Positions 25,066 to 33,066 of a stretch of 64,000 nucleotides of DNA are shown here, one piece after another (position 1 is the first letter of the stretch; each line of letters begins with the position of its first letter). Under the pieces are notes generated by a model that worked only from the letters and a program-made list of their open reading frames with translations, had not been told where the DNA came from and did no database searches. The stretch spans positions 310,001 through 374,000 of the forward strand of contig NZ_JAGYIM010000024.1 in assembly GCF_018402695.1 (NCBI RefSeq), given 5' to 3'. The DNA comes from Arsukibacterium sp. GTDB lineage: Bacteria; Pseudomonadota; Gammaproteobacteria; Enterobacterales; Alteromonadaceae. The translations under genes and the position numbers were made by a program.

Positions 25066-25809
25066 ATGCGAGTTATTTTATCAGCATTGCTGCTGCTAAT
25101 GTCGTTCAACAGTATAGCGAAAGATTGTGTGGTGCTATTGCACGGCCTGGCCCGCACCGCCGGTGCAATGGAAACAATGCAGCAGGCGCTTGATGACGCT
25201 GGTTACCATACCGTGAATGTAGATTACCCTTCACGAGAGCACGCTATTGAGGTGTTAGCGCCTATGGTTATTCCTCAGGCGTTGGTGCAGTGCAGGGCAG
25301 AGCAAAGCAGCGTTATTCATTTTGTTACCCATTCGATGGGCGGCATTTTGCTGCGCCAGTATTTACAGGATAACGATATTACCGACTTAGGCAGGGTGGT
25401 AATGATGGGGCCGCCAAATCAGGGTAGCCAGGTGGTCGATAACATAAAAGATATACCGGGTTTTAAAGCCTTTAACGGCCCGGCAGGTATGCAACTGGGT
25501 ACCGGTGAGCAGGATGTGCCCAAACAACTGGGGCCGGTAAACTTTGAATTGGGTATTATCGCCGGCACCAGTTCTATCAATCTTTTATTGTCTAACTTTC
25601 TGCCTAACCCTGATGACGGCAAGGTATCTGTTGAAAACACCAAAGTACAAGGTATGTGCGCCCTGGTTACGGTAGAGGTATCGCATCCGTTTCTGATGAA
25701 ACGGCAAAAGGTGATTAGGCAAGTGCTACATTTTTTAAAAGCAGGTAAATTCAACGGCGATACTGCCCGGCAGTTTGATTGCCCGACGCAAGTAGAACGG
25801 GAAGGGTAA
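25066..25809 (+). CDS. Exported alpha/beta hydrolase, lipase-like
   Basis: A 247-residue protein with signal peptide (MRVILSALLLLMSFNSIAK). CVVLLHGLARTAGAM gives the H-G oxyanion segment and HFVTHSMGGILLRQYL the nucleophile S90 in a H-S-M-G-G elbow. VEVSHPFLMK supplies the probable catalytic histidine near residue 215. It resembles triacylglycerol-lipase or PGAP1-type acylhydrolases of about this length. Expected location periplasmic or secreted. AGGAG precedes the ATG. The 285 bases after it hold a repeat copy and the promoter of a toxin-antitoxin module. Confidence 0.85.
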   Translation: MRVILSALLLLMSFNSIAKDCVVLLHGLARTAGAMETMQQALDDAGYHTVNVDYPSREHAIEVLAPMVIPQALVQCRAEQSSVIHFVTHSMGGILLRQYLQDNDITDLGRVVMMGPPNQGSQVVDNIKDIPGFKAFNGPAGMQLGTGEQDVPKQLGPVNFELGIIAGTSSINLLLSNFLPNPDDGKVSVENTKVQGMCALVTVEVSHPFLMKRQKVIRQVLHFLKAGKFNGDTARQFDCPTQVEREG

Positions 25810-25858
25810 GCGCCGCAATCGAACAGGCCTGGCTGCCAAGGTGCTGGCTACTATTCAT

Positions 25859-25943
25859 GACAACCCCGAGTTCTGCCACCAACTGGCTGCGAATTAAGCT
25901 GGCCGCCACAGCAAAACAACGTAGAGGCGCATCAATGCGGCCC
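25859..25943 (+). repeat. Direct repeat copy 1, with a REP-like hairpin at its end
   Basis: This segment aligns with 26756-26824: GACAACC-CG-GTT-T-CCAC-AACTG, then CCAC-GC-AA-CAACGTAG-GGCGCAT-A-TGCG-CCC. The second copy lacks about 14 bases in the middle. The last part is a GTAG-headed hairpin. Read with its upstream bases in one frame, copy 1 encodes a short peptide (HDNPEFCHQLAAN then stop), so it may be the tail of a lost gene. Confidence 0.6.
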
Positions 25944-26042
25944 TATTCTTCGCGTAATCGCTACGACCTGATAAAAATAGACTTCTTTTCTTGCGTTTCT
26001 TTTAGTTAACAATTAATTTTCATTAAGGTTTTTATATTGGAA

Positions 26043-26078
26043 ATATAGCTTTTAACCTATATAGGTTTTAAGCTATAT
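26043..26078. promoter_or_regulatory. Near-perfect 36-base palindrome, toxin-antitoxin operator
   Basis: ATATAGCTTTTAACCTA (26043-26059) and TAGGTTTTAAGCTATAT (26062-26078) are inverted arms with two mismatched pairs, containing the perfect core AACCTATATAGGTT. It ends 16 bases before the toxin start, overlapping the expected promoter. Autorepression by the Xre antitoxin, alone or with toxin, is the usual arrangement and is inferred here. Confidence 0.75.
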
Positions 26079-26094
26079 TAGCTAAGGGCATCTT

Positions 26095-26445
26095 ATGTGG
26101 ATGGTAGAAACAACGGATCTTTTCGATAGCTGGTTTGATAGGCTGGACGATACTGACCGTGCCAGTGTATTGGCGGCGATGTTAGCTTTACGAGAGCGCG
26201 GGCCAATGTTACCCAGACCATACGCAGATACGGTAAAAGGTTCTCGTTATATGAATATGAAAGAGCTAAGGGTGCAAAGCAAAGGCAACCCTATCAGAGC
26301 GTTTTTTGCCTTTGATCCAAAACGACATGGCATAGTGCTGTGCGCCGGCAATAAAGCAGGCAACGAAAAACGTTTTTATCAAACTATGATACCGCTGGCG
26401 GATGAAGAATTTAGTAAGCATTTACAGGCATTGCAGCAGGAGTAA
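26095..26445 (+). CDS. HigB/Gp49-like toxin of a type II toxin-antitoxin system
   Basis: A 116-residue RelE/ParE-superfamily protein of the HigB/Gp49-like branch. Diagnostic segments are FDSWFDRLDDTDRASVLAAMLALRERGP, the S-R-Y-x-N-M-K-E-L-R-V strand, NPIRAFFAFDPKRHGIVLCAGNK and KRFYQTMIPLADEEF. Members cut mRNA on the ribosome, using basic residues like those in the IRAFFAFDPKR strand. AAGGG precedes the ATG. Toxin-first order and a 5-base gap to the Xre gene fit the higBA layout. Flanking direct repeats suggest the cassette was acquired. Confidence 0.88.
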   Translation: MWMVETTDLFDSWFDRLDDTDRASVLAAMLALRERGPMLPRPYADTVKGSRYMNMKELRVQSKGNPIRAFFAFDPKRHGIVLCAGNKAGNEKRFYQTMIPLADEEFSKHLQALQQE

Positions 26446-26450
26446 CGGTT

Positions 26451-26753
26451 ATGACAAGAACACTTGAACAAATACTGGCGCATGAGAAACCTGAAGTAGT
26501 GGCAAGTGCCAAAGAGCAGGCTGCCGAGATATTGCTGAATATTCACCTGGCAGAACTACGTGAACGTATGAATCTGACTCAGAAAGACATTGCAGCAGCA
26601 CTTAGTGTGAAACAGCCTACGGTATCTGATATGGAAAAACCGGGGCGCGATCTTAAGTTATCATCGCTTAAACGCTATGTAGAAGCCTCTGGCGGTAAAC
26701 TGAGGTTAGACATTGAACTGCCAGACGGCACTCATTACGGTTTTACGGTATAG
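26451..26753 (+). CDS. Xre-family antitoxin (HigA-like)
   Basis: A 100-residue DNA-binding protein. The HTH is ELRERMNLTQKDIAAALSVKQPTVSDMEK (residues about 37-65), a classic Xre/Cro fold, with a C-terminal extension SLKRYVEASGGKLRLDIELPDGTHYGFTV typical of antitoxins paired with Gp49-like toxins. A ribosome site CAGGAG lies within the toxin's last codons, coupling the two. It should bind both the toxin and the 26043-26078 palindrome. The stop codon is only two bases before direct repeat copy 2. Confidence 0.9.
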   Translation: MTRTLEQILAHEKPEVVASAKEQAAEILLNIHLAELRERMNLTQKDIAAALSVKQPTVSDMEKPGRDLKLSSLKRYVEASGGKLRLDIELPDGTHYGFTV

Positions 26754-26755
26754 AC

Positions 26756-26824
26756 GACAACCTCGGGTTTTCCCACTAACTGACGAACCACGCCAAATCA
26801 ACGTAGGGGCGCATTATTGCGCCC
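26756..26824 (+). repeat. Direct repeat copy 2, with a REP-like hairpin and terminator
   Basis: The diverged second copy of 25859-25943. Its end, GTAGG then GGGCGCA (26807-26813), loop TTAT, TGCGCCC (26818-26824), followed by TTTGCTTTT, forms a good terminator for the toxin-antitoxin operon. The two copies bracket the module in the same orientation about 0.9 kb apart. Confidence 0.65.
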
Positions 26825-26912
26825 TTTGCTTTTGCCGCAAATAAATCCTTGACCATGTTCAGTTTTTCGGTAAATGTAACAATACATTGAATGTTGATTA
26901 ATCGGCTTAAGA

Positions 26913-27464
26913 ATGGAATCAAGTGCATTTATCATCAGTTTGGTTGCAGTAATTATTGCGACTGCATCGACAGTAGTTAGCTATTTAATATACAGACAAG
27001 CAAGAGATCCTGAGATTGTTGTGTATGCTCAAATTGATGAAAGAAGGCCATCGATTATTAATTTGGTAATAGAAAATATAGGTAATAGTCCTGCTTGGGG
27101 TGTTAGTTTTTCATCATCTGAGCCAGTACCATATAGAGCTTTTGGGATTGATAAATTATCTGATTCGGAGATTATGAGTAATGGGCCATTGATTAATGGC
27201 ATACCATGTTTCGGTCCCAGAGCCAAAAGAGTATTGACGTGGGGCCAGTTTGGTGGAATTCGAGACAAATTGGGTGACGAGTGTTTAGATATTGAAGCTA
27301 GTTATTATAGCAAGCCAGCCCTTAGTTTTTTTCGAAAAAAACACAAATCAATATCGAGGCTAGATATTAAATCTTTTGAATGTTCTGATATTTCTGATCA
27401 TAACTGGAATAAAAAAATTGCAGAGGAATTGAAGAAAATTGCAAACTTCATGAAATCTCAATAG
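26913..27464 (+). CDS. Unknown membrane-anchored protein, AT-rich
   Basis: I do not recognise a family. The 183-residue product has one N-terminal transmembrane helix (SAFIISLVAVIIATASTVVSYLIY) followed by RQARDPEIVVYAQ, then a soluble domain of about 150 residues with beta-strands (PSIINLVIENIGNSPAWGVSFSS) resembling small membrane-anchored accessory proteins. Codon use differs sharply from its neighbours: many ATA, AGA, TTA and AAT codons in an AT-rich 550 bases. That, and its place right after the toxin-antitoxin cassette, marks it as recently acquired. No strong Shine-Dalgarno sequence is seen before the ATG. Confidence 0.68.
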   Translation: MESSAFIISLVAVIIATASTVVSYLIYRQARDPEIVVYAQIDERRPSIINLVIENIGNSPAWGVSFSSSEPVPYRAFGIDKLSDSEIMSNGPLINGIPCFGPRAKRVLTWGQFGGIRDKLGDECLDIEASYYSKPALSFFRKKHKSISRLDIKSFECSDISDHNWNKKIAEELKKIANFMKSQ

Positions 27465-27600
27465 AAAAGGCAGGTTTCTATCAAGTCAAGTGCTTGAGTT
27501 GGGTTGAGTCTGGATGACGCTGCTGAAGTGAGCGATCATTCGCCTTTCCCCCCGACACCTAGTATAATACGCGCCCTTGCTTCACTCAGGTGCTTAATTT

Positions 27601-29880
27601 ATGTCCACTGTTGCTACTGCCGTCTCCCGCAAATCTGCTCCTGTAGCGCGGATGGCACCTGAGCGCGATTTATTCAGCTACCCGAAATACTGGGCCGAGT
27701 GCTATGGCACGGCGCCGTTTTTACCGATGTCGCGCAAAGAGATGGACCAGTTTGGCTGGGACAGCTGCGATGTAATTCTGGTAGTCGGCGATGCCTATGT
27801 TGACCACCCCAGCTTTGGCATGGCAGTAGTCGGGCGGATGTTAGAAGCGCAGGGTTACCGGGTCGGGCTTATTTGTCAGCCGGACTGGCACAGCAAAGAC
27901 GACTTTATGCGCCTGGGTAAGCCGAACCTGTTTTTCGGCGTGTCGGCCGGCAATATGGACTCGATGATTAACCGTTATACCGCTGATAAAAAGCTACGGC
28001 ATGATGATGCGTACACACCGGGTGATATTGGCGGCAAGCGGCCGGATAGGGCGGTTACTGTTTATACCCAGCGCTGCAAAGAAGCCTATAAAGAGGTGCC
28101 GGTGATTATTGGCGGCATTGAAGCCAGTTTACGCCGGATTGCCCACTATGATTACTGGTCAGAAAAAATACGCCGTTCGGTTATCTTTGATGCCAAAGCC
28201 GATATTTTAATTTACGGCAATGCCGAACGGCCATTAATTGAAGTGGCCTACCGGATTGCCAGTGGTGTGCCGATTAGCGACATTCAGGATGTGCGTGGCA
28301 CGGCGGTTATTCGTAAAGAGCCGTTACCAGGCTGGCGCGGGGTCGATTCCACCGCCATTGATAAAATTGGCAAAATAGACCCGATATCCAACCCTTATGG
28401 TGCTGATGATGTTGGTTGTAGCAGCTATTCTGAGTTTGCTAAAGCCGGTATTGATTTATCTAAGCCGGCGCAAGTAGAAGCTAAACCGATACTGGTGCAG
28501 CCGGCGCGGCAAAAGCCGTGGGAGCAAACCTACGTTAAACTGCCGGCGTTTGAGCAAGTCAGCGTTAACAAACCGCTATATGCCCATGCTTCGCGTATTC
28601 TGCACCAGGAAACGAATCCCGGCTGTGCCCGGGCGATTATGCAGCGCCATGGCGATCGGCATATCTGGGTTAACCCGCCAGCCTTTCCGCTAAGTACTGA
28701 AGAAATGGATTTAGTGTTTGGCCTGCCGTATCAGCGGGTACCACACCCGGTATATGGCAATGCTAAAATACCTGCCTACGAGATGATTAAAACTTCGGTT
28801 AACGTGATGCGCGGCTGCTTTGGTGGTTGCTCGTTCTGCTCGATTACCGAGCATGAAGGCCGGATCATTCAAAGTCGCTCAAAAGAGTCGATAATGCAGG
28901 AAATTGCAGATATCCGCGACAAAGTGCCGGGTTTTACCGGGGTGATTTCCGATTTGGGTGGCCCGACAGCCAATATGTACAAACTGCGCTGTAAAAACCC
29001 GAAAGCCGAGCAAACCTGCCGCCGGCCCAGTTGTGTATACCCGACCATTTGCGAGCATATGGACACCGATCAAAGCCCGACGGTAGAGCTGTACCGGGAA
29101 GCGCGCAACTTACCCGGCATTAAGAAAGTACTGATTGCTTCTGGTGTGCGCTATGACTTAGCAGTGGAAGATCCGAACTATGTGCGCGAGCTGGTGCAGC
29201 ACCATGTGGGTGGCTATTTAAAAATCGCCCCGGAGCATACCGAAGACGGCCCCTTATCGAAGATGATGAAACCGGGCATGGGTGCCTACGACAAATTTAA
29301 AGAAATGTTCGACCGCTTCAGCAAAGAAGCCGGTAAAGAGCAGTATTTAATTCCGTACTTTATTGCCGCCCACCCAGGTACCACAGATTTAGATATGGTG
29401 AACCTGGCGCTGTGGTTAAAAGAGCGTGATTTTAAACTGGACCAGGTACAGAACTTTTACCCGAGCCCAATGGCTAACGCGACGACCATTTACCATACCG
29501 AAATGAACTCGCTGAAAAACATCAATAAAGCCAATGCTGAAGTGGTGGCCGTGCCGAAAGGCGAGCGGCAACGGCGCTTACATAAGGCGATACTGCGCTA
29601 TCACGATCCGAAAGGCTGGCCGCAAATTCGCGAAGCGTTAATTAAAATGGGCCTGAAGCATTTAATCGGCCGCAGCAAAGGCTGTTTAGTGCCGGAAGAA
29701 AGCAAAGATGAGCTGTTTAAAAAGCCTGGTAAAGGCGGTAAACCGGCGCTGAGCCGGCACACCGGGTTAAACCCGGCGGCCAATGCTATTACCCGGGCTG
29801 CTAAAAATGCTAAAAAAGACGCTGGCGGCAAAGCTGCTGGCGGCAAAACCAGTCACCGAAAACCGGTAAAAGCCCGGTAA
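27601..29880 (+). CDS. ygiQ: YgiQ family radical SAM protein
   Basis: A 759-residue protein aligning along its length with Escherichia coli YgiQ. The N-terminal domain ([51 protein letters not shown]) is the UPF0313 cap. The radical SAM core has [21 protein letters not shown] with cluster ligands C406, C410 and C413, then [18 protein letters not shown] and further cysteines ([12 protein letters not shown]) that may hold a second cluster. The C-terminal 60 residues are Lys/Gly/Ala rich and probably disordered. The reaction is unknown. A TATAAT box lies at 27563-27568, consistent with a promoter close to the gene; no obvious Shine-Dalgarno sequence precedes the ATG. Confidence 0.95.
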   Translation: MSTVATAVSRKSAPVARMAPERDLFSYPKYWAECYGTAPFLPMSRKEMDQFGWDSCDVILVVGDAYVDHPSFGMAVVGRMLEAQGYRVGLICQPDWHSKDDFMRLGKPNLFFGVSAGNMDSMINRYTADKKLRHDDAYTPGDIGGKRPDRAVTVYTQRCKEAYKEVPVIIGGIEASLRRIAHYDYWSEKIRRSVIFDAKADILIYGNAERPLIEVAYRIASGVPISDIQDVRGTAVIRKEPLPGWRGVDSTAIDKIGKIDPISNPYGADDVGCSSYSEFAKAGIDLSKPAQVEAKPILVQPARQKPWEQTYVKLPAFEQVSVNKPLYAHASRILHQETNPGCARAIMQRHGDRHIWVNPPAFPLSTEEMDLVFGLPYQRVPHPVYGNAKIPAYEMIKTSVNVMRGCFGGCSFCSITEHEGRIIQSRSKESIMQEIADIRDKVPGFTGVISDLGGPTANMYKLRCKNPKAEQTCRRPSCVYPTICEHMDTDQSPTVELYREARNLPGIKKVLIASGVRYDLAVEDPNYVRELVQHHVGGYLKIAPEHTEDGPLSKMMKPGMGAYDKFKEMFDRFSKEAGKEQYLIPYFIAAHPGTTDLDMVNLALWLKERDFKLDQVQNFYPSPMANATTIYHTEMNSLKNINKANAEVVAVPKGERQRRLHKAILRYHDPKGWPQIREALIKMGLKHLIGRSKGCLVPEESKDELFKKPGKGGKPALSRHTGLNPAANAITRAAKNAKKDAGGKAAGGKTSHRKPVKAR

Positions 29881-30020
29881 TTATGCTGCAGCCGGTTACA
29901 GCCAGCCGCAGCCTGCTATATTTGGTTACACTTTATTAAAACTGCTGCTTTACAGCACAGTAGCGCTTCTATAGTTTAGTTTGGTTAAGCTACAACACAG
30001 CTTAAGCTAACGGAGCGCTT

Positions 30021-31379
30021 ATGAGATCGTTGTTTACGGCCAGTCTGGCCATCACCTTGCTGTTGGGGCCGATAGCGTCTGAGGCTGCCACCAGCACTAC
30101 CGCAGAAACGGCCAGTACGGCAGCAAATGAAGTCCAGCAATTTACCCTCGACAATGGCATGCAAATTCTGGTGCTGGAAGATCATTCCATTCCTAACGCT
30201 AATATGTATTTATTCTGGAAAGTCGGCTCGCGCAATGAAGCGCCCGGCATTACCGGTATTTCTCACTTTTTTGAGCATATGATGTTTAACGGCGCTAAAA
30301 AATATGGCCCGAAAATGTTTGATCAGGTAATGGAAGCCTCTGGTGGCGCCAACAATGCCTATACCACCGAAAACCTGACGGTTTACACCAACTGGTTTCC
30401 ACAATCTGCGCTGGAAATTATCTTTGACCTGGAAGCCGACCGGATTGCTGATCTGGCGATTGACCCGGCCATGGTGGAAAGCGAGCGGGGCGTGGTGATC
30501 TCTGAGCGCAGTACTGGCCTGGAGAACTCAAACTACCGCACCTTAAATGAAGCGCTGAAGAGCGTGGCTTTTCAGGCCCATCCTTATAGCTGGTCTATTA
30601 TAGGTCACGAGTCTGATATTCAGGCCTGGACCCTCGATGATTTAGTGCAGTACCACAAAACCTATTATGCGCCTAACAACGCCGTGGTAGTTATTGCCGG
30701 TGCGGTTACCCTGGCGCAGGTACAACAATTGGCAGAGCAGTATTTCGGGCCCATTCCGGCCCAGCCCGCGCCACGTGACGTCAGAACCGTTGAGCCCGAG
30801 CAAAAAGGCCAGCGCCGGGTGTTTGTGCAGAAAACCTCAGCAACTTCACCGAATATTATGCTCGGTTACCATGTACCGGCGACTTCCGATCCGGATTACT
30901 ACGCACTGGCGTTGATGAGCACTATTTTAAGCAATGGCAAAAGTTCACGCTTGTATCAGGCATTGGTAGAGCAGCAACTGGCCACCAATGTCTTTACCAA
31001 CCTGCCATTGTCGTTCGACCCGAATCTGTTTTACGTATATGCCATTGCCCGGCCAGGCGTTGCCGCCAGCACACTGGAGCAGGCTATGTTAAAGGCACTG
31101 GCTGCGGTAGCAGATGAGGGCGTGACGGCCCGGGAACTGGAGAAAGCAAAAAATATTCAGCTGATGGACTTTTACCGCAATATGCAAACCATTAATGGCA
31201 AAGCCAATAATATTGGTACCTACCAGCTGTACTTTGGTGATTACCGTAAGCTTTATCAAACCGCTGAATTGTTCAATAACGTTAGTGCAGCTGATATTCA
31301 GCGGGTGGCCAGTAAGTATCTTACCCGGGCTAACCGCACTGTCGGTGTGCTGGATGCAACCGAGGAGGCGGACGAATGA
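30021..31379 (+). CDS. M16-family zinc peptidase, catalytic subunit, exported
   Basis: A 452-residue protein with a signal peptide (cleavage near residue 22). The inverted zinc motif H-x-x-E-H is at GISHFFEHMMFNG (H82, E85, H86), and the distal ligand E162 lies in ESERGVVISE. The C-terminal inactive half of the fold follows. This is a two-domain, mitochondrial-processing-peptidase-like M16 protein. It overlaps its partner's start by four bases (ATGA), and the partner lacks the zinc motif, giving the usual catalytic/non-catalytic heterodimer in the periplasm. Probable role: degradation of small unfolded peptides. CGGAG precedes the ATG. Confidence 0.94.
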   Translation: MRSLFTASLAITLLLGPIASEAATSTTAETASTAANEVQQFTLDNGMQILVLEDHSIPNANMYLFWKVGSRNEAPGITGISHFFEHMMFNGAKKYGPKMFDQVMEASGGANNAYTTENLTVYTNWFPQSALEIIFDLEADRIADLAIDPAMVESERGVVISERSTGLENSNYRTLNEALKSVAFQAHPYSWSIIGHESDIQAWTLDDLVQYHKTYYAPNNAVVVIAGAVTLAQVQQLAEQYFGPIPAQPAPRDVRTVEPEQKGQRRVFVQKTSATSPNIMLGYHVPATSDPDYYALALMSTILSNGKSSRLYQALVEQQLATNVFTNLPLSFDPNLFYVYAIARPGVAASTLEQAMLKALAAVADEGVTARELEKAKNIQLMDFYRNMQTINGKANNIGTYQLYFGDYRKLYQTAELFNNVSAADIQRVASKYLTRANRTVGVLDATEEADE

Positions 31380-32836
31380 GCCATTTTTTTAGTAAAAGAG
31401 CGGCGCTGACCGCGCTGACCGCCTGTTGTATTACCCTGGCTGGCTGTAGCAGTGCGCCGGAGCAGACTACCCGGGCGGCAACCGTCAGCAGCGCAACGGC
31501 AGGTACGACGGTCAAAGGTTTCCAGTTACCAACTTATCAGACTCTGGTGCTGGACAATGGCTTAACCTTATATTTAATGCCCCAGCACGAAGTACCACTG
31601 CTAAGTATAGAAGTGGTTATCGGCGCTGGGGCGGTGCTGGACCAGCAAGGCGGTGAGGCGTTTTTAACCTCGCAAAGCTTACTGCTGGGTGCCGGTGGCA
31701 AAAGCAAACAGCAACTGGAGCAGGAAACCGACTTTATTGGTGCCAGCCTCAGTACCAGTAACGGCAAAGAGGCCAGTTATCTGAGCATGAGCTTTATGCA
31801 AAAAGATACCACGGCCATGCTGGATATCCTGGCGGCGGTATTGATGCAGCCGGCGTTTAACCCCGAAGAGTTCAGTAAATTGCATGCCCGGCTGGTGGCC
31901 CAGCAACAGCAGGTAAAAGAAAGCCCGCGCAATGTGATAAGCCGTTATTTCGACAGTTTGCTTTATGGTAATCACCCCTATGCCAAACCTAATACCGGCA
32001 GTGAGCAATCGCTGGCGGCACTGGATCTGGCGGGCGTAACCGGCTTCTATCAGCGGTATTATCAGCCCGATAATATTGCCATAGCGGTGGCGGGTGACTT
32101 TACCATTGCAGAACTACGCCAGCAGTTAAGCAAGCGCTTTGCGAACTGGCAGGGCAAAAGTGCCGCAAAACCGGCATTGCCTGCGGTTGCTAAGCCGGCA
32201 GCAGCCCGGGTATTGCTGGTAGATAAAGCGGATGCAACAGAAACTACCCTGATGTTTGGTGGCGTGGGGGTTAGCCAGAATAACCCGGACTATGTTGGTC
32301 TTGAGGTTATTAACACCATCCTGGGTGGCCGCTTTACTTCCTGGCTGAATGACGAACTGCGGGTTAACAGCGGGCTAACCTATGGCGCCCGATCGGGGTT
32401 CAGTTCGCTAAGCGCTGGTGGTGGTTTTCAGATCAGTACTTTTACCAAAACGGAAACCACTCAGCAAACGCTTGATTTGGCATTGGCTACCTATAACAGG
32501 CTGTGGCAACAGGGCATAGATCAGGCCACGCTGGATTCTGCCAAAGCCTATGTCAAAGGTCAGTTTCCGCCAAACTATGAAACCAACAGCCAGTTAGCTG
32601 ACTTGCTTGGTAGCATGCACCTGTACCAGTTTAATAAAGGGTATATCAACGACTTCGAGCAAAAGGTCGATAGCCTGACCCTTGCCGATACTGAGCGGCT
32701 AATCAAGCAGTACTTTCCGCAGCAACAATTGCAGTTTGTGTTAGTTGGCAAAGCCAGTGAGCTTACCGATCTGGCCCAACGCCTGGGCGAGGTAACAACC
32801 GTGGCGATTAAGGACAATGGTTTCAGCCCGCAATAA
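31376..32836 (+). CDS. M16-family non-catalytic subunit, lipoprotein
   Basis: A 486-residue protein with a lipobox (CCITLAGC, lipidated C24), so anchored in the periplasm by lipid. The fold follows the M16 pattern (FQLPTYQTLVLDNGLTLYLMPQHEVPLLSIEVVIGAG) but the H-x-x-E-H is absent at the place where the partner has it. The conserved GGRFTSWLNDELRVNSGLTYGARSGF supplies the arginine/tyrosine pair that the non-catalytic half gives to the substrate pocket. Overlapping translation with the upstream catalytic subunit implies a one-to-one complex. A strong terminator follows at 32866. Confidence 0.93.
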   Translation: MSHFFSKRAALTALTACCITLAGCSSAPEQTTRAATVSSATAGTTVKGFQLPTYQTLVLDNGLTLYLMPQHEVPLLSIEVVIGAGAVLDQQGGEAFLTSQSLLLGAGGKSKQQLEQETDFIGASLSTSNGKEASYLSMSFMQKDTTAMLDILAAVLMQPAFNPEEFSKLHARLVAQQQQVKESPRNVISRYFDSLLYGNHPYAKPNTGSEQSLAALDLAGVTGFYQRYYQPDNIAIAVAGDFTIAELRQQLSKRFANWQGKSAAKPALPAVAKPAAARVLLVDKADATETTLMFGGVGVSQNNPDYVGLEVINTILGGRFTSWLNDELRVNSGLTYGARSGFSSLSAGGGFQISTFTKTETTQQTLDLALATYNRLWQQGIDQATLDSAKAYVKGQFPPNYETNSQLADLLGSMHLYQFNKGYINDFEQKVDSLTLADTERLIKQYFPQQQLQFVLVGKASELTDLAQRLGEVTTVAIKDNGFSPQ

Positions 32837-32865
32837 ATAAGCTGCATCCTGCAGAGAAAAGTAGT

Positions 32866-32915
32866 AAAGCCGCGTGCTTAGCCTGAGGTAACAGAGGCTA
32901 AGCAAGCGGCTTTTT
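32866..32915 (+). terminator. Rho-independent terminator after the M16 pair
   Basis: AAAGCCGC (32866-32873) and GCTTAGCCT pair with AGGCTAAGC and GCGGCTTT, forming a long stem interrupted by a two-base internal loop, ending in TTTTT (32911-32915). It sits 30 bases after the stop codon. The remaining bases to 33066 hold no other clear structure. Confidence 0.9.
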
Positions 32916-33066
32916 AATTGTTATAACAACTCTTTACCAGCACACGGTTAAGTGTTTTAGCACAAGCTGCTATAGTTCATCAGTGATTAATTTTCGCCGG
33001 TTATACTCGGCGGTATCTCTGGTTTTTCCCGTGGTTATAAATACCCTGCTTTGACAAGGAATGGTT

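Noticed and set aside
25779-26009. 76-codon frame between the lipase-like gene and the toxin
   Set aside because: Runs across the repeat in a different frame from the decayed peptide, with no ribosome site or recognisable sequence.
25859-26824. Integron attC-type cassette for the toxin-antitoxin module
   Set aside because: The flanking repeats lack the RYYYAAC/GTTRRRY core sites and no integrase is present; REP-like hairpins explain the structure better.
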